A DNA stretch of 48,533 nucleotides from Amycolatopsis thermalba (GTDB taxonomy: Bacteria > Actinomycetota > Actinomycetes > Mycobacteriales > Pseudonocardiaceae): positions 1-48,533 of the forward strand of contig NZ_PQHW01000049.1 of the NCBI RefSeq assembly GCF_003385215.1, written 5' to 3'. Under the pieces are notes generated by a model. It saw only the letters and a list, made by a program, of their open reading frames with translations, was not told the DNA's origin and ran no database searches. Shown in pieces: positions 25,060 to 33,958 of the stretch; position 1 is the first letter of the stretch; each line of letters begins with the position of its first letter. The translations under genes and the position numbers were made by a program.

Positions 25060-26910
25060 CTACTCCCCCGGCTGCACGTGCTGCTCGAAGTAGGTGGCCA
25101 GGTCACCGGCCGACAGCGGCGTCTGCCCGGTGCCCGCCTTCTGGTAGATCACGCCGGCCAGCGGGCGGTCGGCGACCGTGAACACCAGCACCGCCGCGGT
25201 CCGCGCGGAGGCCGCCGAGTAGCTGCCGTCCAGGCCGTTGCCCTTCCACGCGGCCCGCACCTGGTTGCCGCCGACCGCGCCGAGCAGCCGGTCGGTGTAC
25301 TCCTTCACCTTGGCCGCCGACACGCCGTGCAGGTAGGTGACCTGCGCCCCGGCCAGCGCGGGCGCCGAGCAGGTGGTCAGCACGCCGATGTCGGCGTTCT
25401 CCGGCGGCGCGATGTCCCCGGCGCCCGCGCCCGGGGCGCACTGGCCGTCGGCGACGGTCCCGGCCAGCTGGCGCAGGCAGCCGGTGAAGCCCTCCGGATC
25501 GGCGGGGCCGGGCTGCCGGCACTCGGCGGCGCTGAACGTGGTCGCCGACGAGCTGGACGAGGGCCAGAACAGGTAGGTGGCGCCGGCGGCCAGCAGCACC
25601 GCCACCGCGCCGGCGATGCCGGCGATGAGCTTCTTCCGGTCCTTCTTCGGCGGCGCGGCCGGGGGCAGGCTCGGGAAGTTCGACGGCGCCGGCTGGAACC
25701 CGGCCCGCGGGTACGGCGAAGCGCCCGGGTAACCGCCCGGCGGGGTGCCCGGCACGGTGGCGACCGGCGGCGGCGGGAACCCCGGCGGCGTCCCGGTGGC
25801 CGCGACCTGCCCCTCGACGTTCTGGGTGCGCATGCTGATGCCGTCGCGGGCCACGTGGTGCGCGCCCAGCGCGACCGCGGTCTCCGGCTGGTCCAGGCTG
25901 GTGGGCACGATGCCGAGCTTCTCCGCGATCATCGACCCGACCAGCGGCAGCCGGCTCGACCCGCCGACCAGGTAGATGCCGGCCAGCCGGTCCGGGGACA
26001 GCCCGGCCGCGGCGACCGTGCGGCCCAGCAGCTCGACGCTGCGCAGCAGCGCCGGGCGGACCAGCGCCTCCAGCTCGCCGCGCGTCACCAGGACGTCGCT
26101 GAACGGCTCGGGCATCGGCACCTCGGTCTGCGGCAGCCGGGACAGCGCCTCCTTCGCGGCCTTGACGTCCTCCTGCAGCGCGCGCCGGGTGCGCCGGTCG
26201 GCGGTGGACTCCGGGCGCAGCAGCCGCTGCCACCGCTGCGGGTCCGAGTGCGAGACCTCGCGGCCGACGTGCACCATCAGCGCCTGGTCGACGTCGAGGC
26301 CGCCGAGGTCGGGCAGGCCGTCCTCGGCCAGCACGGTGAACCCGTTCTGCGTGGCGCCGACGACGGCGACGTCGAAGGTGCCCGCGCCCAGGTCGTAGAC
26401 CGCGAGCGCCTGGCCGGGCGCGGCCGCGCGGCCGGGGAAGGACGCGAAGTGCGCGGCCGCGGCGACCGGCTCGGGCACGAGCAGCAGCGGGCCGGTCAGG
26501 CCGGCCAGCCGGGCCGCGGACAGCAGCACGTTGCGCCGGGTCGGGCCCCACTGCGCCGGGTGGGTGAGGCGGACCTCGTCGGGCAGGTCGCCGCCGAGCT
26601 GGCGGGTGGTCTCGTCGAGCACGCGGCGCAGCACCGCGGCCAGCGCCTCGTTGACCGGCACGACGTCCTGGCCGAGCAGCAGCGTCTGCTCGTCGACGCG
26701 GCGCTTGGGGTTGGGCTCGAAGCGGGTGGGGTCCAGGCGGGCCCGGCGCTCGGCGTCCCGGCCGACGACGAGGGTGCCGCCCTCCTCGGCGAACACGGCC
26801 GAGGGCATGGTGGCGGAGCCGTCCACCTCGACCACGCGCGGCGGCCGCCCGTGCGCGGACAGCACCGCCACGGTGTTGGACGTACCGAGATCCACCGACA
26901 GGATGCGCAC
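25060..26910 (-). CDS. membrane-anchored Hsp70-like protein with extracytoplasmic domain
   Basis: 616 aa in three parts. Residues 1 to about 350 form an Hsp70/actin-like ATPase: phosphate-1 loop VDLGTSNTVAVL, phosphate-2 YDLGAGTFDVAVV, adenosine motif IYLVGGSSRLPLV. The usual substrate-binding domain is absent. Next comes a proline- and glycine-rich linker (PPGFPPPPVATVPGTPPGG), then a single membrane helix near KKLIAGIAGAVAVLLAAGATYLFW, and a roughly 160-residue outer domain with four cysteines (ECRQ, GCLRQ, QCAPG, TTCSAP) that may form two disulfides. The GTG at 26910 has GGGGAAGAG upstream; GTG at 26925 is possible. It ends stop-to-stop with the small membrane gene. Such proteins are known in actinobacteria; the function is unclear, possibly envelope or stress sensing. 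Confidence 0.82.
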   Translation of the reverse strand: MRILSVDLGTSNTVAVLSAHGRPPRVVEVDGSATMPSAVFAEEGGTLVVGRDAERRARLDPTRFEPNPKRRVDEQTLLLGQDVVPVNEALAAVLRRVLDETTRQLGGDLPDEVRLTHPAQWGPTRRNVLLSAARLAGLTGPLLLVPEPVAAAAHFASFPGRAAAPGQALAVYDLGAGTFDVAVVGATQNGFTVLAEDGLPDLGGLDVDQALMVHVGREVSHSDPQRWQRLLRPESTADRRTRRALQEDVKAAKEALSRLPQTEVPMPEPFSDVLVTRGELEALVRPALLRSVELLGRTVAAAGLSPDRLAGIYLVGGSSRLPLVGSMIAEKLGIVPTSLDQPETAVALGAHHVARDGISMRTQNVEGQVAATGTPPGFPPPPVATVPGTPPGGYPGASPYPRAGFQPAPSNFPSLPPAAPPKKDRKKLIAGIAGAVAVLLAAGATYLFWPSSSSSATTFSAAECRQPGPADPEGFTGCLRQLAGTVADGQCAPGAGAGDIAPPENADIGVLTTCSAPALAGAQVTYLHGVSAAKVKEYTDRLLGAVGGNQVRAAWKGNGLDGSYSAASARTAAVLVFTVADRPLAGVIYQKAGTGQTPLSAGDLATYFEQHVQPGE

Positions 26911-26993
26911 AGCTCTTCCCCTCACGATCCACCCAGGCCAGGACGTGATGCTGCCACGCGGCCCGGGACCACGCGTGCGGCACCCGCGAGAAA

Positions 26994-27016
26994 TTGTCGT
27001 ACCCCCCGGTCATGAT
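26994..27016 (+). promoter_or_regulatory. PafBC-like promoter giving a leaderless lhr mRNA
   Basis: TTGTCGTAC (26994-27002), 8 bp, then CATGAT (27011-27016). The first part matches the core TTGTC(R) of the RecA-NDp motif; CATGAT differs from TANNNT at the first base. Transcription starting 7 nt after the hexamer would begin exactly at the GTG start of lhr at 27023. Confidence 0.6.
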
Positions 27017-27022
27017 GGATGC

Positions 27023-30000
27023 GTGACCGACGTGCTCGAGCTGTTCTCGCCCGCCACCCGCGACTGGTTCGCGGGTGCCTTCGCCGCGCCCACGCAGGCG
27101 CAGGAGGGCGCGTGGCGGGCGGCGCAGGCGGGCGAGCACGCGCTGGTCGTGGCGCCGACCGGCTCGGGCAAGACGCTGGCCGCGTTCCTGTGGGCGCTGG
27201 ACCGGCTGGCGGTCGAACCACCGGCCGCCGACGCCCAGCACCGCTGCCGGGTGCTCTACGTGTCGCCGCTGAAGGCGCTGGCGGTGGACGTGCAGCGCAA
27301 CCTGCGGGCGCCGCTGGCCGGCATCCGGCAGGCCAGTCACCGGCTCGGGCGCACGCCGCCGGACATCACGGTGGGCATGCGCACCGGCGACACCTCACCG
27401 GCCGAGCGGCGGGCGTTCCTGAAGACCCCGCCGGACATCCTGGTGACCACGCCGGAGTCGCTGTTCCTCATCCTCACCTCGTCGGCGCGCGAGTCGCTGC
27501 GGGGCGTGGAGACGGTGATCCTGGATGAAGTGCACGCGGTGGCCGGCGGCAAGCGCGGCGCGCACCTGGCGCTGTCGCTGGAGCGGCTGGACGCGTTGCT
27601 GCCGAAGCCGGCGCAGCGGATCGGCCTGTCCGCGACGGTGCGCCCGATCGACGAGGTCGGCTCGTTCCTCACCGGCGGCCGTCCGGTGCGGGTGGTGCAG
27701 CCGAAGACGGCGAAGACGATCGAGGTGCGGGTCGAGGTCCCGGTCGAGGACATGGCGAACCTGGACGCGCCGGCGCCGGGCCCGCCGGAGCGGCTGGACG
27801 CGATGCTGCCCGCCGACGACGGCCCGCCGGACGAGCCCGCGGCGGTGCGCAGGCCGTCGATCTGGCCGTCGGTCGAGCAGCGGGTGCTGGAGCTGATCCG
27901 GCAGCACCGGTCCACCATCGTGTTCGCCAACTCGCGGCGGCTGGCCGAGCGGATGACGGCGCGGCTCAACGAGCTGGCCGCGGAGCAGACGGAGCTGTCG
28001 GCCGAGCAGCGGTTCCCGGCCGAGGCCATCGGCGAGTCCGGGCTCACCACGGGCGCCGAGGCGACGGTGGCGAAGGCGCACCACGGTTCGATGTCGCGCG
28101 AGCAGCGGACGCGCGTCGAGGAGGAGCTGAAGTCCGGGCTGCTGCCGTGCGTGGTCGCCACGTCGTCGCTGGAGCTGGGCATCGACATGGGCGCGGTCGA
28201 CCTGGTCGTGCAGATCGAGGCGCCGCCGACGGTCGCGTCCGGGCTGCAGCGCGTCGGCCGGGCCGGGCACCACGTGGGCGCGGTGTCCACGGGGGTGATG
28301 TTCCCGAAGTTCCGGGGTGACCTGGTGTCGTGCGCGGTGGTGTCGGAGCGCATGACGGCGGGGGCGATCGAGGCGGTGCGCTACCCGCGCAACCCGCTCG
28401 ACGTGCTGGCGCAGCACATCGTGTCGATGGTGGCGCTGGAGCCGTGGTCGGTGGAGGACCTGGCCGCCACGGTCCGCCGGGCCGCGCCGTTCACCGCGCT
28501 GCCGGACGACGCGTTGCTGGCGGTGCTGGACATGCTGGCCGGCCGGTATCCGAGCGAGGAGTTCGGCGAGCTGCGCCCGCGCATCACGTGGGACCGGGTG
28601 ACGGGCGAGCTGCGCGGGCGGCCGGGGTCGCAGCGGCTCGCGGTCACCTCCGGCGGCACGATCCCCGACCGCGGGCTGTTCACGGTGATGACGCCGGGCG
28701 GCGACGGCAGCCCGGGCTCGCGGGTGGGCGAGCTCGACGAGGAGATGGTCTACGAGTCGCGGGTGGGCGACACGATCCTGCTGGGCACGTCGTCGTGGCG
28801 GATCACCGACATCACCCACGACCGGGTCATCGTGGTGCCGGCGCCGGGCGAGCCGGCGCGGATGCCGTTCTGGAAGGGCGACGCGCCGGGCCGGCCGCTC
28901 GAACTCGGCCGCGCGCTGGGCGCGTTCGTCCGCGAACTGTCCGGTTCGGACGACGAGAAGGCGCGCGAGCGGGCCCGTCAGGCGGGTCTGGACGAGCTGG
29001 CGTGCGACAACCTGCTGACGTACCTGGCCGAGCAGCGCTCGGCGACGCGGCACGTGCCCAACGACCGCACGATCCTGCTCGAACGCTTCCGCGACGAGCT
29101 GGGCGACTGGCGGGTGGTGCTGCACTCGCCGTTCGGCGCGCAGGTCAACGCGCCCTGGGCGCTGGCGATCGCGGCGCGGCTGCGGGAACAGCGCGGGGTG
29201 GACGCGCAGGTGATGCACTCCGACGACGGGATCGTGCTGCGCCTGCCGGAGGCGCTGGACAGCGAGGGCGCCGAGGTCACGATCGGCACCGACGACGTGC
29301 TGATCGAGCCGGAGGAGGTCGAGCAGATCATCGTCGCCGAGGTCGGCGGCTCGGCGCTGTTCGCCGCGCGGTTCCGGGAGTGCGCGGCGCGGTCGCTGCT
29401 GCTGCCGCGGCGCGATCCGCGGCGGCGCACGCCGCTGTGGCAGCAGCGCCAGCGGGCCTCGCAGCTGTTGTCGGTGGCCGCGAAGTACGAGCGGTTCCCG
29501 GTGGTGCTGGAGGCGATGCGCGAGTGCCTGCAGGACGTCTACGACGTGGGCGGGCTGCGCGAGCTGATGGCCGACGTGCGGGCGCGGCGGGTGAAGGTCG
29601 CGGAGGTGGAGACGCCGTCGCCGTCGCCGTTCGCGCGCAGCCTGATGTTCGGCTACGTCGGCATGTTCCTGTACGAGACGGACGCGCCGCTGGCCGAGCG
29701 CCGGGCGGCGGCGCTGTCGCTGGACTCCACGCTGCTCGCGGAACTGCTGGGCACCGAGGCGATCCGGGAGCTGCTCGACGCCGAGGTGGTCGACGAGGTC
29801 GAGCGGTCGTTGCAGCGGCTGGAGCCGGACCGGCACGCGCGCAACGCCGAGGAGACCGCGGACCTGCTGCGGTTCCTGGGTGATCTGTCCGACGCGGAGG
29901 CCGCCGCCCGGGGCGTGCGGCCGGAGTGGCTCGACGAACTGGTCGCGCAGCGGCGGGTGATCCGCGTGCGGATCGCGGGTGAGGACCGGAACCTGTCCAT

Positions 30001-31642
30001 CGAGGACGCCGGCCGGGTACGGGACGCGCTCGGGGTGGCGCTGCCGATCGGCGTGCCGGAGGCGTTCACCGAACCGGTCGCCGATCCGCTCGGGGATCTG
30101 CTGGCCCGGTACGCCCGCGTGCGCGGACCGTTCTCCGCGCACCAGGCCGCGGACCGGTTCGGGCTCGGGCCCGCCGTGGTGACGGGCGTGCTCGACCGGC
30201 TCACCGCCGAGGGCCGCCTGGTGCGCGGCGAGCTGCGGCCGGTGGGGCACCCGGAGACCTCCGGGGCGGGCACCGAGTACTGCGACGCGGCGGTGCTGCG
30301 GCGGTTGCGGCGGGCGTCGCTGGCGCGGCTGCGGGCCGAGGTCGAGCCCGTGGAGCCCGCGGCGCTGGGCCGGTTCCTGCCGTCCTGGCACGGCATCGGG
30401 GCGCGGATGCGGGCCGCGCCGAGCGTCGACGACGTGTTGTCGGTGGTCGAGCAGCTCGCGGGCGCGCCGCTGCCGGCGAGCGCGCTGGAGTCGCTGATCC
30501 TGCCGAGCCGCCTGCCCGGGTACTACCCGGCGCTGATGGACGAGCTGATGACCGCGGGCGAGGTCGTGTGGTGCGGTGCCGGGGCGCTGGCCGGTGGCGA
30601 CGGGTGGGTGTCGCTGGCGCCCGCGGACGTGGCCGACCTGCTGCTGCCCGAGGCCGACGAGGAGGCGCCGACCAGCCCGTTGCACGAGGCGATCCGCTCC
30701 GCGCTGGAGGGCGGCGCGTTGTTCTTCCGGCAGCTGGTCGACCGGGTGACGCCGCTGCTGGACAGCGCGCCGAACGACGCGGACGTGGTGGGCGCGCTGT
30801 GGGACCTGGTGTGGGCCGGCTCGGTCACCGGCGACACGCTGGCCCCGCTGCGGGCGCTGGTGTCGGGCAAGGGCGCGGCGCACAAACCGCGCCAGGCGGC
30901 GCCGCGCAGCCGGTACGGGCGCATGCGCGCGGGCCGTCCGGCGATGCCGTCGCGCACCGGGCCGCCGACGGTGGCGGGGCGGTGGGCGCTGGCGCCGCTG
31001 CGTGAGTCCGACCCGACGCGGCGCACGCACGCGCGGACGGAGGCGTTCCTGGAGCGGCACGGTGTGCTGACGCGGGGCGCGCTGGAGACCGAGCGGGTCA
31101 CCGGCGGGTTCTCCGGGATCTACAAGGTGCTGCGGGCGATGGAGGACTCGGGGCAGGTGATCCGCGGCTACGTCGTGGAGGGCCTGGGTGCCGCGCAGTT
31201 CGCGGCACGCGGTGCGGTGGACCGGCTGCGGGCGTTGTCCGATCCGGGCGGGTCCCGGCGGCCGGACGCCATGACCGACGCGGTGGTGCTCGCGGCGACG
31301 GACCCGGCCCAGCCGTACGGCGCGGCGCTGTCCTGGCCGGACGCGCTGGGTGACACCAAGCACCGTCCGGCGCGCAAGGCCGGGGCGCTGGTGGTGCTGG
31401 TCAACGGGGTGCCGGCGCTGTACGTCGAACGGGGCGGGCGGTCGCTGCTGTCGTTCACCGAGGACGAGCCGACGCTGAAGGCCGCCGCGCACGCCCTGTC
31501 CCGCGCGGTGCGGGAGGGCTGGCTGGGGCAGCTGGCCGTCCAGCGCGCCGACGGCGAGCAGGCGCTCACCTCGGCGCTGGCCGACGTGCTCCGGGACGCC
31601 GGGTTCCGCGCGACGCCGAAGGGACTGCGACTACGAGCCTGA
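27023..31642 (+). CDS. lhr: ATP-dependent DNA helicase Lhr
   Basis: Large superfamily-2 3'-5' DNA helicase, 1539 aa, near the size of mycobacterial Lhr (about 1500 aa). Walker A APTGSGKT is at 44-51, the DEVH box at 168-171, motif III SAT at 203-205, motif V SLELGIDMGAVD, and motif VI QRVGRAGH. The helicase core is followed by the Lhr-specific winged-helix and beta-barrel domains and a long C-terminal region. The GTG start at 27023 lacks an RBS but fits leaderless initiation. Mycobacterial lhr responds to mitomycin C, which agrees with the PafBC-like promoter. It is transcribed away from the Hsp70-like gene. Confidence 0.95.
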   Translation: MTDVLELFSPATRDWFAGAFAAPTQAQEGAWRAAQAGEHALVVAPTGSGKTLAAFLWALDRLAVEPPAADAQHRCRVLYVSPLKALAVDVQRNLRAPLAGIRQASHRLGRTPPDITVGMRTGDTSPAERRAFLKTPPDILVTTPESLFLILTSSARESLRGVETVILDEVHAVAGGKRGAHLALSLERLDALLPKPAQRIGLSATVRPIDEVGSFLTGGRPVRVVQPKTAKTIEVRVEVPVEDMANLDAPAPGPPERLDAMLPADDGPPDEPAAVRRPSIWPSVEQRVLELIRQHRSTIVFANSRRLAERMTARLNELAAEQTELSAEQRFPAEAIGESGLTTGAEATVAKAHHGSMSREQRTRVEEELKSGLLPCVVATSSLELGIDMGAVDLVVQIEAPPTVASGLQRVGRAGHHVGAVSTGVMFPKFRGDLVSCAVVSERMTAGAIEAVRYPRNPLDVLAQHIVSMVALEPWSVEDLAATVRRAAPFTALPDDALLAVLDMLAGRYPSEEFGELRPRITWDRVTGELRGRPGSQRLAVTSGGTIPDRGLFTVMTPGGDGSPGSRVGELDEEMVYESRVGDTILLGTSSWRITDITHDRVIVVPAPGEPARMPFWKGDAPGRPLELGRALGAFVRELSGSDDEKARERARQAGLDELACDNLLTYLAEQRSATRHVPNDRTILLERFRDELGDWRVVLHSPFGAQVNAPWALAIAARLREQRGVDAQVMHSDDGIVLRLPEALDSEGAEVTIGTDDVLIEPEEVEQIIVAEVGGSALFAARFRECAARSLLLPRRDPRRRTPLWQQRQRASQLLSVAAKYERFPVVLEAMRECLQDVYDVGGLRELMADVRARRVKVAEVETPSPSPFARSLMFGYVGMFLYETDAPLAERRAAALSLDSTLLAELLGTEAIRELLDAEVVDEVERSLQRLEPDRHARNAEETADLLRFLGDLSDAEAAARGVRPEWLDELVAQRRVIRVRIAGEDRNLSIEDAGRVRDALGVALPIGVPEAFTEPVADPLGDLLARYARVRGPFSAHQAADRFGLGPAVVTGVLDRLTAEGRLVRGELRPVGHPETSGAGTEYCDAAVLRRLRRASLARLRAEVEPVEPAALGRFLPSWHGIGARMRAAPSVDDVLSVVEQLAGAPLPASALESLILPSRLPGYYPALMDELMTAGEVVWCGAGALAGGDGWVSLAPADVADLLLPEADEEAPTSPLHEAIRSALEGGALFFRQLVDRVTPLLDSAPNDADVVGALWDLVWAGSVTGDTLAPLRALVSGKGAAHKPRQAAPRSRYGRMRAGRPAMPSRTGPPTVAGRWALAPLRESDPTRRTHARTEAFLERHGVLTRGALETERVTGGFSGIYKVLRAMEDSGQVIRGYVVEGLGAAQFAARGAVDRLRALSDPGGSRRPDAMTDAVVLAATDPAQPYGAALSWPDALGDTKHRPARKAGALVVLVNGVPALYVERGGRSLLSFTEDEPTLKAAAHALSRAVREGWLGQLAVQRADGEQALTSALADVLRDAGFRATPKGLRLRA

Positions 31643-31644
31643 GA

Positions 31645-31710
31645 TCACTCGACCCTCCGTTGGCTCACTCCGGGCGAACACGATTTACTTTTCGTGACCC
31701 GATCGAGTGA
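31645..31710. promoter_or_regulatory. inverted repeat upstream of def
   Basis: TCACTCGA (31645-31652) and TCGAGTGA (31703-31710) are perfect 8-bp arms 50 bp apart in the 80-bp lhr-def gap. They could base-pair in RNA or mark an operator; function unknown. Confidence 0.35.
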
Positions 31711-31722
31711 GAGGACGACCTG

Positions 31723-32223
31723 ATGGCGTTGCGGGAGCTGCGGTACTTCGGCGACCCGGTGCTCAAGACGGTCTGCGAGCCCGTGACCAAGTTCGACAAG
31801 GGGGTCGAGCAGCTGGTGACCGACCTGCTCGACACGGTGCGGCCGGCCGGGCGCGCCGGGCTGGCGGCGCCGCAGATCGGGGTGAGCCTGCGGGTGTTCA
31901 GCTACGAGGTGGACAACCTGTTCGGGTACGTGATCAACCCGGAGATCGTCGAGCTGTCCGAGGAGACGCACGAGATCAACGAGGGCTGCCTGTCCGTGCC
32001 GGAGCTGTGGTTCCCGACCCGCCGGGCGAAGCGCGCGGTCGTGAAGGGGGTCGACCTGCGCAACGAGCCGGTCACCGTGGAGGGCGAGGGCGTGCTGGCG
32101 CAGTGCCTCCAGCACGAAACCGACCACCTCGACGGAACGCTCTACCTGGACCGGCTGGAGAAGGACCGGAAGCGGGAGGCGCTGAAGCAGGCGCGGGACA
32201 AGGACTGGTTCTGGAGCCGCTGA
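31723..32223 (+). CDS. def: peptide deformylase
   Basis: Removes the formyl group from nascent N-terminal methionine, 166 aa. All three family motifs are intact: GLAAPQIG (46-53), EGCLS with metal ligand C89, and QHETDHLDG with H131, E132 and H135. RBS GAGAGGACG lies before the ATG. No formyltransferase gene is adjacent. Actinobacteria often carry several deformylase copies; this may be one of them rather than the only one. Confidence 0.95.
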   Translation: MALRELRYFGDPVLKTVCEPVTKFDKGVEQLVTDLLDTVRPAGRAGLAAPQIGVSLRVFSYEVDNLFGYVINPEIVELSEETHEINEGCLSVPELWFPTRRAKRAVVKGVDLRNEPVTVEGEGVLAQCLQHETDHLDGTLYLDRLEKDRKREALKQARDKDWFWSR

Positions 32224-32270
32224 CGCCACCCCGGCCCCGGCGGAGCCGAGCCGACGCAGCACCGCGGCCT

Positions 32271-32400
32271 GGCCACCACCCCGGCAAGGCCCGAACCGAC
32301 GCGGCATCAGCAGCCACGCTGCGGCCACCACCCCGGCAAGGCCCGCACCGACGGGGCATCAGCAGCCACGCCGGGGCCACCACCCCGGCGAAGCCGAGCG
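32271..32400. repeat. tandem 52-bp GC-rich repeats after def
   Basis: Units start at 32271, 32323 and 32375 (the last partial), each opening GGCCACCACCCCGGC and containing CGACGCGGCATCAGCAGCC or a near copy. They lie in the 534-bp stretch 32224-32757 between def and the convergent acetyltransferase gene. The rest of that stretch holds no convincing gene; open frames there show no family resemblance. Confidence 0.85.
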
Positions 32401-32757
32401 ACCCGGCACCACGGCCATGACCGGCGGGGCGGAGCCCAGCTGCGCCAGCAGCCATACCCCGGCGCCGACCCCGGCGAAGTCGCGCTGACACAGCACCAGC
32501 GACCCTGCCCCGGAGGGGCAGTGGCCACCCCGGCTCCCGTACGCAACGGTCGGCCGCCGCCGGTGGTGCGTCTCGGCGCCTTGTGCCGTGGAGCGCCGCA
32601 CAGCGTTTCCCGCCATGGGCGACGCTTGAGTGCCGCTTGTGCGGGCGCGGCAGGGCGGCCGAAGCGCCGTGCCCACCAGAGGAGCTGGGGCGACCACCAC
32701 ACCCGCTGCCCCGTAGCTCGGTCCACCACAGCGGCAACCGCACCACGCGCGAGTCCG

Positions 32758-33864
32758 CTACACCTCACCCAGCACGCGGGCCCCCGCCGCCGCCAGGCCG
32801 ATCCGCAGCAACCCCTCCTCCTCCGGGGGCTCCGGCGCCAGCCCCGCCCGCTGGGCGGTGCGGTAGATCCCGTCCCGGCCCGGCAGTGACACCGCCACCA
32901 GGCGCCGGCATCCCCGCGCCGTGGCGATTTCCGCCAGGCGCTTCATCAGCGCGGTGCCCACGCCGTTGCCTTGCCAGCCGTCCTCGACCAGCAGCGAGAC
33001 CTCGGCGATCTCGCCCGTCGCGCCCGGGATGAGCTGTCCCACGCCGACCACCTCGCGTCCGCACACCGCCAGCAGGCTCAGGCCCCGCGGCGGCACCAGC
33101 AGGCGGTGCAGCCATCGGCGCGGCATCGTGCGCATCCCGGTGTGGTAGCGCGCGAAGAGCGTCGTCATCGAGCACCGGGCGTGCATCGCGGACACCGCCT
33201 CCGCGTCGCCGGGCTTGCCTTCGCGCAGCACGATCGCCGCGCCATCCGCGCAGGTCAGCGCCAGCGGGCTGGTCACGTTGCGCCGGGCGCGGTCCAGCAG
33301 CCCCAGCAACGCCTCCGCGCGGGCCAGTTCCAGCTGCACGAACGGCGCCCACCGCCGCCGCGCCACCAGCGCCGTCTCCCCGTCCACCGCGAACACCACG
33401 CGATGACCGCCCTCGACGCGGGCCGGGTTCGCCTCGGCCAGCGGGACGACCGTGACCAGGTCCGCGGCCAGCACCTCGCGCAGCACCTCGGCCCGGCGGG
33501 ACGGATCGTCGACCGCCCGGCCGGCCGCGGTGAGCGTCGCGGCGGAGGCGTCCACCAGCTCACGCACGTCGGCGTCCGTGATGGACGCGCACTCGCAGCC
33601 CTCGGCCCCGATCGCCGTGACCAGCTGCTCCTTGGTCAGCCCCGTCGCGGGCCGGATCACCACCTCGTCGAGCACGCCGCCGGGCACCGGCAGCACGGTC
33701 AGGCCGAGGATGTTGCACTCCAGGTCGGCCATCCGGATGGCGATGCGCGCCAGCATGCCCGGGTGGTCGTCCATCCGGATGCGGACGCGCCAGATCACCG
33801 AGCCGTCCGCCTCGGCGATCACCGGCCGCGGCACCGTCTGCGCTCTTCGCGTGCGAATCTCCAT
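32758..33864 (-). CDS. ACT domain - GNAT acetyltransferase fusion
   Basis: 368 aa. Residues about 23-95 form an ACT-like regulatory domain (VIWRVRIRMDDHPGMLARIAIRMADLECNILGL). The C-terminal half (about 215-360) is a GNAT N-acetyltransferase with the acetyl-CoA loop EDGWQGNGVGTALMKRLAEIA. ACT-GNAT fusions of this kind are seen in actinobacteria; in some relatives the ACT part binds amino acids and controls protein lysine acetylation. The ATG at 33864 lacks a clear RBS. It is downstream of the tandem-glyoxalase gene on the same strand (94 bp gap) and convergent with def. Confidence 0.8.
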   Translation of the reverse strand: MEIRTRRAQTVPRPVIAEADGSVIWRVRIRMDDHPGMLARIAIRMADLECNILGLTVLPVPGGVLDEVVIRPATGLTKEQLVTAIGAEGCECASITDADVRELVDASAATLTAAGRAVDDPSRRAEVLREVLAADLVTVVPLAEANPARVEGGHRVVFAVDGETALVARRRWAPFVQLELARAEALLGLLDRARRNVTSPLALTCADGAAIVLREGKPGDAEAVSAMHARCSMTTLFARYHTGMRTMPRRWLHRLLVPPRGLSLLAVCGREVVGVGQLIPGATGEIAEVSLLVEDGWQGNGVGTALMKRLAEIATARGCRRLVAVSLPGRDGIYRTAQRAGLAPEPPEEEGLLRIGLAAAGARVLGEV

Positions 33865-33958
33865 CGGGTAACGATCGCGCGCGGTTGTTGCCGTCCGTGG
33901 GCGCGGGTGTTTCGCCCTTGTCAGGGTGCCGCGCCGGAAGGCAACGGCGCCGAAACAC

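Noticed and set aside
32307-32768. Minus-strand frames over the 52-bp repeats
   Set aside because: Low-complexity translation that follows the repeat units; period 52 shifts the frame at every unit.
33907-33958. 8-bp inverted repeat between the glyoxalase and acetyltransferase genes
   Set aside because: Arms are 36 bp apart with no U-tract or further pairing; it may be chance in GC-rich DNA.
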